Part shown: piece after piece, positions 57,401 to 64,000 of the stretch
Layout of the letters: every line of letters begins with the position of its first letter
Numbering within the stretch: the stretch's first letter is position 1
Assembly: GCA_000149265.1 (NCBI GenBank)
Contig: CH001964.1
Location: forward strand, 669,349 to 733,348
DNA length: 64,000 bases
Origin: Ciona savignyi
Lineage: Eukaryota > Chordata > Ascidiacea > Phlebobranchia > Cionidae
Direction of reading: 5' to 3'
Position numbers and translations under genes: made by a program
The notes under the pieces: model-generated
What the model was told of the DNA's origin: nothing
What the model saw: the letters and a program-made list of their open reading frames with translations, nothing else
Database searches by the model: none

Positions 57401-60400
57401 CCTATAATTAGGTATCAATTATAAAAACAAAAGTTTTAGTGCAATAAAAGCACTAATTTTTTTAATATTTAAACATAATATTGAATCATTTTTCATTCGA
57501 ACTTGGCTTTGATTTTGGTTTTGTAATAAAAATGTTGTCTTAATCATATACAACAATAGCTCTTTAATCCAATGGTGAGTGCAGAGTAATATGATGATTT
57601 CCAGCATTTGCCCATTCTCAGGGGCAATACATGGTACTTAATCAAGACAATTTTTTTAGAATAATAGTTAAACAAAAAATGCAGAAATATTGAATGGAGT
57701 CCAATTTATGTAATACCTTCATCTTTGTCCCAATGGATTCGGATTTTTTCATCCTTTTTCACGTAGGAACCATGTCTTAATGCTTCCATGGCTGATTTCT
57801 ATTGTGCATTAAGCAGTGATTGTTTTATTCCTATGATATTGGCCACTTGTAACACTTTTTTAATTCTTAGTCATTCATAATTGATACACAAATCAACATT
57901 GATAAGCACACCACATGTTTATCAATGCCACATATCAAAGGTCCAAACCACACACGTTTCCACACATATCAACCTCAAAAAAACATACCACCAAACCAAT
58001 CTGTGCCACATTACCTCTACCATACACATTGACATTTTCACAAAAGCATATCACCTGTCATTTGCGTACAATCAAACCAAATAGAAACATTTGTGGTATT
58101 TGAAAGAATTAACCAATACTTTGTTTATTAAAGTTATTAATAATACATTAATTAAACTTATCAATAATAATTTAATTAAATTTGTTAATAATATGTTAAT
58201 TAAAGTTGTTAATAATATGTTAAATAATAAAAAAATTCAACACTGAAACACTGACATGGGTAGTAAACTGCACTTTGAAGAAGGGTCGGTGCGTCTTTAG
58301 GAAACATTTTACAAATTCAATCTCTCCAAATCTGTAGCATTAAACTCAAGGTTATTTCCATAGTCCTTGTAGCAGAAACAAACGTTATATTCTGTGTATT
58401 AGATGTATTAAGTGTGATTTGGTAGCCAGGGAATCCAATAGTTTCTGCATGCTGAAACGTATACAGTACACTAAAAAGTGGTTTTTGAAATAGTGTTGTT
58501 TCACACGTGGTTGACACTCTCTAATTATTATAGTGCCTTGTGTTAGAGTTTCTTTGACAAGGCTATTGCAGTGAGTTTCATATTTCGTAATTATAATAGG
58601 CCCTTTAAATCCACTTTATCAAGCCAGCGATTCCCAAGAATCTAGCTCAGGTGCAAAGTCACACAAAAATTGATCCGGCCAAGGTTCGAACCTTGAACCT
58701 CTGTTGCATGATTTCAATGTTTAAACCTCCACACTACTAAGGTGGTTGTGATTACCTGCTCATATGCTGTCGTATTGCAGGTTCATTCTGACAGAACTCC
58801 GTCGAAGCGCCGCAACAATACAGTCTTCTTTGCTTTGTAAGATCACCAGAAAAGGAATTGCTTCGGTCTTCTGTAGGTATTAATGTTCATGTGCGGATAA
58901 ATAGAATACGATATTTATATTTTATACAAGAGAGTAGGAAAACACATATAAGTTATAACATACGACCATTAGATTAACTCCTAAATACGTAAAAGCATTA
59001 TTACATTGGTAACTGTAACATTATCTGGTAAAATTGTCGGTTTACCAACTATATTGCAGTGTACATGATTTAGTTGTTCTCTCAAGTTAAGAAAAATACT
59101 TTAATCTATTAGGTTCATTTAATCTAACTGCCTTGTCTACGGACACATCCAAAGAGCTTACAACCAGTTTTAATCCTACAACGTTTGGGGTTAAATGCAA
59201 CGCACTAACTCACTTAGCTATTTACCTGCACCATATAGAGTATAGTTGGTGCCCTTATTACTATGAAAGGAGAGCCATGCTTTAACAAATTAGTCAGTAC
59301 TTTCACAAATTTTTAAAAACAAATTACTAAAAGTAAACTCATACTTATGCCCGAGTTGCTACAGCTTAATGCTTTTACAACTTTGAACAATTACAACCAG
59401 ACTAGAAAGATAGTGGGATTGAAACCAGCTACTGGCTAATTGATATTGTCCATGGACAAGGCACTTAATAAATGTTACCTGCACCCAATGAATTACACTA
59501 AATTTTTATTAAGATAAAGAGACTAACCTTCTTCATTACTACGCGTGGCAAGGTTATCTTCACTCTGTGTTCTTGCAAAACCAGAGGCCCGCTGATTGTA
59601 AATATCTGTGAAAAATATAGGAAAAATGAAATAATAATAGTTTCAATGTTTATTCAAATTTAAAAATGGAAAGCCTTTTATTAGGAACAAACCAGCTTGA
59701 CAATCAAAATGCTATTTTTATTAATTTATTACATTTAAGTCGTGGTTAATCTGACTGCATAGCTTGGTGGATTCAATCGCATATCTTGGTGGGTTATTGC
59801 GTTGCCTTTTAGCCGAAGGGTTGCAGGTTCGGAACTGGTTGCTAGCTAGACAGATTTGTCTGTGAGGCACTTAACGGAAATTGTCTGAACCCATAAATAT
59901 GTTCTACCCAATTAAAGGAACGTGTGAATCATACACAACACACTGTAATAGCTTCAAAAGCCGACGGTGGGCATGAGGTAATCTGACGATTACCTGTATG
60001 TTAACCCTCTTGGTTTTACCATGAATGTACTATCCTATATATTCTATCCCAAATGTTAAAATATCTATCTGTGCTAGTCACTCTTTACAGCACACTTTTC
60101 TTCAAGGCTTTATTTTTTTATTTGGCTTTTTTTCCAAATTATTGTAATCTGGCTTAGATTTGGTTTTAACAAGTGTTCATTTTCTGTCTTTTCCTGTTTA
60201 TGTGCTGTAACTTTGTTTAATTTGTGGTTATTTAATAAAAAGATAAAATAAAATAAAATGATTCAAAAAAACATTTGAAAATCAAACCTATCATGTCTTG
60301 AACTTTTGCGGTAGAACTAGGATTTCTATTTTCCGTTTCAGCACCAGACGGGTTGTGGCTGGTAACGAGTAATTGATCGTCATTGGTGCCCAATTTCCAT

Positions 60401-61281
60401 GACAACGGTGATTTATCCAGAAGCACAAGTTTTTCTTAAAAAATATATTTATATGACATGTTAATTCTGAATATTGAATATATGTGTCAATGTGTATATA
60501 TGAGCCAGTGTGTATATATGTGCCAATTTATATATATATGTTTTTTGTGACTAACAAATGACTACATTCATAACTTATAAATATTGAAGATTAACACATG
60601 CCCACACTTAAGTGATTACAGTATGTGTGTACCTAAGCTTGTTAAGCTGTAAAGAAACATGGGATAAGATACTTATTTCATCGCTCAAAATCAGATTACA
60701 GTAGATTTTGCAGCAACCACCAAAATGTTGTATTACTACATGAAAAACCAACATTTTTTGATGCGAATAGTGGAAATTTGGTAATTTTAGAAATAAAGTA
60801 GGCACATCTTTTAGTTTACAAAAAATCTATTACTGTACTTGTCCGACCGATTTGATTGGTGGTTTACTGTGTAACCTTATAGTCGAAGGATTGCTTGTTC
60901 GAAACTGGTCAATAGTAAAGGGGGATACTATTGTCCATGTGCTAAAACGAGGTGATCCGACTATTGCCCGTGTTTTAACGCCCCTTGAATTTTCCATTCA
61001 CAGGGATAAACAGAAATATTTTGTAGCATATCCATACTTCTCATACAGGCTAACATAAGCCAGGTAATAATAATAATTAGTAAACTCTAACAAAACTCAA
61101 GGCAACATTAAAACTCACGCATCACTTCTTTTAACCAAACTTCTGCCACATCTTTCTTGCCACCTTGCTTGATATCAATCACTGCATTTGCATCACCGAG
61201 TAATTTGTTTAAGAACAACTTAAACTTGAAAGTGCTATACCCATTCGGCAAACCACTTATGTAGACTTTTATGCCGGACAT
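35010..61281 (-). CDS. PARP14-like macrodomain ADP-ribosyltransferase, 31 exons
   Basis: Exons in coding order: 61281-61119, 60434-60288, 59605-59528, 58870-58756, 57775(or 57798)-57717, 56702-56577, 55980-55694, 55205-55006, 54221-54099, 53566-53419, 52843-52690, 52275-52070, 51448-51187, 50964-50762, 50237-50078, 49752-49623, 44549-44345, 44198-44076, 43652-43587, 43266-43165, 42852-42502, 42110-41966, 41433-41200, 40486-40286, 38863-38766, 38200-38049, 37328-37115, 36918-36774, 36451-36318, 35817-35631, 35290-35010. Phases agree at all joins; exon 5 needs the shorter start to do so. The product is about 1,732 residues, against 1,801 in human PARP14, with the same domain order: RRM, KH-like region, macro x3, WWE, catalytic domain. 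Such enzymes mono-ADP-ribosylate proteins and read ADP-ribose through their macrodomains, mainly in the cytosol. The start is the Met just before the first RRM strand; a Met seven codons upstream is possible. Confidence 0.85.
36452..36560. repeat. Short tandem repeat, ~28-bp unit, about 4 copies
   Basis: TTTAACTACAGAACACAATT recurs with variants immediately upstream (in the minus-strand sense) of exon 29, and supplies that exon's acceptor region. Confidence 0.7.
36774..38200 (-). other. PARP14-like: pre-WWE helix and WWE domain (exons 26-28)
   Basis: Exon 26 is a charged helix (SLEEQEIMDLQRKFQVKIEK). Exon 27 has FSGMKDKVQDAYGKASDIL and then VMWSCGDTGNTVDFYISDNL, where one WWE Trp is seen. 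Exon 28 has SLSFHFQGGREVYDVNFSEM and NTGQTVKLNR, the closing half of a WWE. WWE domains bind iso-ADP-ribose or related ligands. Confidence 0.8.
37720..38010 (-). repeat. SINE family 1, full length, minus strand
   Basis: Begins on the plus strand with AGGATAGGATAGGATATTCA, the complement of the pentamer tail, and ends in the tRNA-like head. Intron of the PARP14-like gene. Confidence 0.85.
39141..39430 (-). repeat. SINE family 1, full length, minus strand
   Basis: ATAGGATAGGATAGAATATT tail complement through CAACCCTTCGGCTGAAAGG. Intron of the PARP14-like gene. Further partial copies lie at 38255-38440(+), 39680-40065 (two partial copies) and 41450-41890(-, two nested tails). Confidence 0.8.
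40286..42110 (-). other. PARP14-like: macrodomain 3 (exons 22-24)
   Basis: TVNVKQGDITAENSEAIVIP, then GQVAQTLLAKCGPALQTNI, then TLSIPAIGGNVGIPSADIA. The glycine-rich loop 1 is lost and loop 2 is GGNVGIP. The final strand region reads QQINIVVFQHIMLPDFQQEF. The fold is recognisable but binding residues are only partly kept. Confidence 0.8.
42220..42480 (-). repeat. ~75-bp minisatellite block (unit in several introns)
   Basis: Unit landmarks on the coding strand: GATAAGCACACCAC, TGTCCATCTGTGCCACAT and TACCATACACATTTCCACAC. Three to four copies here. Other blocks: 37015-37085, 53690-54085, 55205-55590 and 57885-58045. All lie in introns of the PARP14-like gene. Confidence 0.8.
42502..43652 (-). 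other. PARP14-like: macrodomain 2 (exons 19-21)
   Basis: NFVQGDLANQMVDVIVTATS opens the domain, followed by SGSTVTKSLLQVAG. The large exon 21 holds YTSIAFPTLGTGGFKYPGN, a canonical loop 2, and TVTIVLYPG near the C-terminal strand. The first ADP-ribose Asn site reads TATS rather than NAAN, so binding may be weakened or altered. Exon 18 (44076-44198) is the linker from macrodomain 1. Confidence 0.85.
43285..43575 (-). repeat. SINE family 1, minus strand
   Basis: GATAGGATATTCATGTTTAT through GTTAAGG-like core to a degraded head. Between exons 19 and 20. Confidence 0.75.
44345..50237 (-). other. PARP14-like: macrodomain 1 (exons 15-17), split by the 4.8-kb minisatellite
   Basis: Contains VKVLRGDITMVDCDAIVNES, then LRNAGISGRILKKGG, HTVGPTW across the exon 16/17 join, and SLAIPAISCGVFGGDP. 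These match the macrodomain N-x-x-N, glycine loop, VGP and loop-2 GxGxFG landmarks. The glycine loop is altered (RNAG in place of GGG). The intron between exons 16 and 17 is 5.07 kb, by far the gene's longest. The donor GTATGT at 49622-49617 lies within about 25 bases of the minisatellite. Confidence 0.85.
44800..49605. repeat. Minisatellite, 19-24-bp unit, over 200 copies (4.8 kb)
   Basis: Unit AGCATAGTTAAAGCCAGGCG plus TCTT, with length variants (TCAACATAG, TCAGCATAG, TAAGCATAG, TCACGTAG) that themselves recur in higher-order runs. It fills most of the intron between exons 16 and 17 of the PARP14-like gene. Minus-strand frames rich in Met-Ala-Leu-Thr are products of the repeat. Confidence 0.95.
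52556..52690. repeat. AT-rich tandem repeat, ~18-bp unit
   Basis: CACATAATAATAAATAAA repeats about seven times with variants, ending next to the exon 11 donor at 52689-52688. Confidence 0.8.
53690..54085 (+). repeat. 75-bp minisatellite interrupted by a family-1 SINE
   Basis: Minisatellite units at 53690-53810 and 53995-54085 flank the 3' half of a SINE (53812-53995, ending in TATCCTATTCTATCCTAT). The SINE inserted into the array. Confidence 0.75.
54600..54925 (+). repeat. SINE family 1 with internal duplication
   Basis: Full head and tail; the CAACACACTGCA segment occurs twice (about 54750 and 54800). A shorter 3' half copy lies at 54330-54500. Confidence 0.75.
55205..55590 (-). repeat. 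75-bp minisatellite, about 5 copies
   Basis: The largest block of the intronic minisatellite; on the plus strand it reads GGACAGGTGGTGTGCTTA then GTTGATTTGTGTGGAAAT. It abuts the exon 8 acceptor. Confidence 0.85.
56800..57045 (+). repeat. Retroposon family 3 copy, near complete
   Basis: Landmarks CACACTTTTCTTCAGGACTTT, GGTGGCCGCATCCACTATG, CTGTTCCTTTGCGGTGATTT and terminal AATAAACTAAACC. A second copy with the same 5' landmark lies at 60090-60250. Confidence 0.6.
58115..58235. repeat. AT-rich tandem repeat, ~30-bp unit, 4 copies
   Basis: TTAATTAAAGTTGTTAATAA-type units in an intron of the PARP14-like gene. Confidence 0.75.
58756..61281 (-). other. PARP14-like: RRM-like N terminus and polar linker (exons 1-4)
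   Basis: Exon 1 starts SGIKVYISGLP, an RRM beta-1/RNP2-like strand, followed by a helix and KDVAEVWLKEVM. Exon 2 adds KLVLLDKSPLSW and then turns polar (SHNPSGAETENRNPSS). Exons 3 and 4 are Ser/Glu/Gln-rich linker with CCGASTEFC. The alternative frame of exon 3 also looks protein-like (EHRVKITLPR), but phase supports the linker frame. These four exons are the least certain part of the model. Confidence 0.6.
59740..60055 (+). repeat. SINE family 1, near full length
   Basis: Head GGTGGGTTATTGCGTTGCC through TTGCAGGTTCGGAACTGG to the CTATCCTATATATTCTATCC tail. A shortened copy follows at 60842-61020. Confidence 0.75.
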
Positions 61282-61934
61282 TTTCCTAAAAGTTTTTAAC
61301 AAAATCTTTACGGAATTGTGAGATGTACCTTATGCCCGCAGTCTAGCTGTAAGAGCTGTTTCGAAGGTTTATTTAATTTACAGAATTCATTAATTAATCA
61401 ATTGTATTTTTTTCGTTTTCCGCAATTACCACAAACAATTGATAAAAAAACATCAAATAGTTATTAAGACAAAGCAATAACTTAATATCAAAACAAAAAT
61501 AAGTGGCAAGACACTTTAGTAAAACAGAAAGGCAGCAAAAATACCTTAAAGTTATCTAGTTTGGTGCCTCCCTAACAAATAACAAAAATACCCAGTAAAA
61601 GTGATAATTTTGGCAAATAATGAAAACAACAGTTGATAGCACATTAGTTTAGGTGTTAAAACAATTTTTTGGCCAGGAGATGACATACCCGCAAAATCAA
61701 TGCCTTTAACAGTAGATATTTTGCGGTACCTCTAAATACTACAGGATCGCTTGGGCCGCTTTGATCGCATATAGCGCTTGAATCGCTTGGAGCACTTGGA
61801 TCGCTTACTATACATCGTAATTACAAAAGCCATGATATTAATGTTAGGGTTGAGGTTAAAGTTAGTTCTGGGGTTGAGATTAGTATTTGAGACAGGGTTA
61901 GAATTACTTTTCATAGCAATCTAAGTGAGCAAAG
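61282..61934. other. 5' flank of the PARP14-like gene up to the assembly gap
   Basis: No exon seen. Bases 61745-61805 hold short tandem TCGCTTGGA-type repeats, and 61800-61934 is a MITE-like copy (GGGTTGAGGTTAAAGTTAGT) cut off by the gap. No TATA box or initiator could be assigned. Confidence 0.45.
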
Positions 61935-62034
61935 NNNNNNNNNNNNNNNNNNNNNNNNNNNNNNNNNNNNNNNNNNNNNNNNNNNNNNNNNNNNNNNNNN
62001 NNNNNNNNNNNNNNNNNNNNNNNNNNNNNNNNNN
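61935..62034. other. Assembly gap of 100 N
   Basis: Exactly 100 N, the usual placeholder for a gap of unknown size. Features on either side should not be assumed adjacent. Confidence 0.99.
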
Positions 62035-62700
62035 TAATTGGTTATACGCCATCTTGGAAACGGTGACCGTTCCAGTTTGGTTTAGACTGTTCGGACTTAC
62101 ATGAAGGGGTCATTCTGTGAGACTGCTGTCAAAGTTTTAACAGTTTACTCGATCCGGTTCAAATTTTACAGCTCTTTTGTCGGAGAGTGGTCAAAACAGC
62201 AGATTTCATTCCAGCAACAGTGTCAATGGTGATGACCGAAATTGTTCGCACTCATTGGATCTCATTGGTTGATGTTCCACAAGTTCTGGAACCCTTTAAC
62301 ACTGTAAATTCAAAAGTTTTTACACAAAATTAGCTTACACAAGGTTGTTTTTGATCAGAAAATATCACCAAATATGTCACCTTTAACACTTGAACACCCG
62401 ATTTGTTGTCTGTGACCACATCTTTGACCACAAGAACCAGTGCATTTGACCATTTCTCATCCGTACGGCCCTGTGAGATGAATGGATGCATGGGTGGGTG
62501 ACCCGTCTCGTATTTAACGGCCTGCTGGGCACACCCTGCTGGGCACACCCTGCTGGGCATGTCCTTATTAGCACCTAATAAAAAACAAAGCATCACCAGT
62601 TCTGCTAATTAAAATTGTGCCCAGGAGATAAAATGGCAGAAATGGCCTTATATACAGCGTGCTCGCAACCAAACATTATTCGGTTCACCGAAACACAGCC
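62035..62700. mobile_element. 5' flank of the transposase gene; repeat shared with 26.5 kb
   Basis: Bases 62035-62290 match the inverse of about 26530-26960. A 14-base direct repeat (CCTGCTGGGCACAC) occurs three times at 62521-62560. A minus-strand open frame (about 62574-62395) with GRTDEKWSNALVLVVKDVV looks protein-like but matches nothing I recognise. Confidence 0.5.
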
Positions 62701-64000
62701 ATGCCATTCGGAAAGAAGAAAAAACGCCACAGTTTTAGCAAAGGTGTCAATTGGCACATCGGTAAGTGGGCAAAAGACGTACCTGACAGTGTTCCAATAA
62801 AGTCAGAGGATGAGCCGGGATGCAGCACATCTGGGGGGCGATCAGATCAAAGGTCATCCATTAACCCAGAGGAGGAGCAGCAGAGCAGTCATTGGACAAG
62901 ACCTGCTGGTATGCCGGAACTCGAGTGAGTTATAATCAAATGGTGAGACCTAATTGCGAGCCTCTCTTTTCAGTTTCCGATTTGGAAGATTTCCGAGATG
63001 ACGATGGGGAGACGGTGATCGCTCAACATGTGCTCAGAACAACTCGAGACAGCGATGAGCTTGACAGGCTTGCTACTCGCGCAGCCGGTGGTAACTGCGC
63101 AGTCGTGACCGGCAACCGGGTGATGAATCTCAGCGCAGTGCAGTCACTGCTAAGGGCAGTTTTGGAGTCGCACTGGTCTGTTCGGCAAGCAACCTGCAAA
63201 GGAAGATTCAAATGGTCAGGCGAGCTTCGGGAAGGCTGCCACTCATTCCTGCAAATGCGCTGTGTACTCTGCAGATTCAAGAGTCTCCACTATCCGACTC
63301 ACAAACCGCAAGCTGACGGCAGTTCAAAAGCAGGCCGTAAGCAAAACGCTGCCAATCTGCAATTGGCTTTTGGCATTCTGTACACTGGAATCAGCGTACG
63401 GGCTGCAATCGTATTGCTTTCATGCCTGGATGTCCCGACCCCCACCCTTGCTGGGCTGGTGAAAGTATGCAGGAGTGCTGCAAAATTAGCGACCCAATCC
63501 AACCGCGCTCATTTGCATGTCCTAAGACAGAAGCTTAAAATGCGAAATGAGCGGTGTGGCAAGGGATTTTATGCTCCCGTGGATGTTGAAAGTGATTGCA
63601 GGTAGGGCAATGAGGTAACATCCACCTATACGTTTTTCTTTTGTCACTAACTTACTTTTGGACGTTCGCCAGATACAACTTTCGGCAAACTGGATCGAAC
63701 CGCCGACCCGGCCAGGCAGCTACACAGGTCATCGGGATTGCCGCAGAAAACGTAACTCCCAAAAAAAAGGTGCTTGCTGTTTCGGCCTTCGTGAAGAAGT
63801 GGCGAAGTCGACGACATGCACTGCCTTCTAAACCAGACTACACGCTTGTCGATGAAAGCATACCTGCAGGTAAGATAGAAATTAAAAAATATAATAGCAA
63901 AAACTATTTGTGCATGCAATAGCAAAACTATTTGTGCAGGCAATTTAGAGTTCAACATCGGACATGACCTCGCAAATCAGCTTGCATCCGATGGCTTGAC
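62701..64000 (+). CDS. Putative Mutator-like transposase, 5' exons (gene runs off the window)
   Basis: Proposed exons: 62701-62908, 62974-63601, 63673-63869, 63940 onward; phases agree at all three joins. The N terminus is basic then acidic (GKKKKRHSF, IKSEDE). Next come a C-x2-C pair (MRCVLCRFKS) and a helical part (NLQLAFGILYTGISVRAAIV). Splicing at 63601/63673 creates DVESDCRYN, followed by RRPGQAATQVIGIAAENVT and a KKK. This resembles the first catalytic Asp region (D-x-R-Y-N, then PGQ-x-ATQ and EN-x-T) that I recall from animal Mutator-like transposases. The rest of the core, including later acidic residues, lies beyond the window. GC content is higher than in neighbouring genes, as expected for a mobile element. 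The first donor (GTATGC at 62909) is weak; GTGAGT at 62925 has the wrong phase. Confidence 0.55.

Larger units (their letters stand above)
50762..57798 (-). other. PARP14-like: RRM/KH-like repeat region (exons 5-14)
   Basis: Ten exons with clean edges. Recognisable pieces include SVISYKIIVKKENLEKVELI, the KH-like GLKDELSIAQEFFKSR, VMGQDNRLHLKGNKMDVDDV, KTFLTLTERENKSVIMVDSC, and VIVGLSNPILSACGKIRAFI. The region corresponds in position to the multiple RRM and KH-type folds of vertebrate PARP14, and repeats an alternation of an ILxGxxxxVxxAKxxL-like helix with a short strand. Divergence is too high for me to set individual domain edges. The start of exon 5 is ambiguous (57798 or 57775). Confidence 0.7.

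Noticed and set aside
58317-58517. 66-codon minus-strand frame inside the PARP14-like gene
   Set aside because: No clear acceptor or donor in phase and part of a dispersed repeat (similar to 10410-10545).
63023-63502. Minus-strand frames of 67-85 codons
   Set aside because: Opposite strand of the transposase-like exon, with no features of their own.

Overview
The window looks like a piece of a tunicate (ascidian, Ciona-like) nuclear genome. It is AT-rich, its genes are cut into many short exons by introns of a few hundred bases with GT/AG ends, and its introns and intergenic spaces are crowded with tRNA-derived SINEs that end in a TCCTA pentamer tail. The species cannot be named from sequence alone. 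I read exon edges by eye, checking splice sites and reading-frame phase at every join; no alignment was run.

Layout. 1-7765: a large inverted-repeat element around about 25 tandem copies of a ~192-bp satellite, with no gene. 8024-16901 (+): the 3' part of a multidomain secreted protease gene with a trypsin-CUB-Thr/Pro stalk-trypsin-CUB order (ovochymase/polyserase type) and a hydrophobic, probably GPI-anchoring, C terminus. Its first visible trypsin exon carries a one-base frameshift, and its second trypsin domain has Gln in place of the catalytic His. 17-20.5 kb: intergenic MITE-like repeats and SINEs. 20591-25621 (+): an eight-exon four-transmembrane MS4A-like gene. 26.4-28.7 kb: intergenic, with a relic of the same mobile element seen at the right end of the window. 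28711-32935 (+): a six-exon gene for a small secreted cysteine-rich protein whose exons repeat a C-x2-C-x3-C ending. 33-34.7 kb: intergenic.

35010-61281 (-): a nearly complete 31-exon PARP14-like macro-PARP gene of about 1,730 residues. In order it encodes an RRM-like N terminus, a long RRM/KH-like region, three macrodomains, a WWE domain and a C-terminal ADP-ribosyltransferase domain. Its introns hold a 4.8-kb minisatellite, several blocks of a ~75-bp minisatellite, and many SINEs. 61935-62034 is an assembly gap. 62701-64000 (+) holds the 5' exons of what looks like a Mutator-like transposase gene, running off the window.

The genes do not form an operon or an obvious pathway. The protease, MS4A-like, cysteine-rich and PARP14-like genes are each of a kind often found in surface, secreted or immune functions, but that link is inference only.
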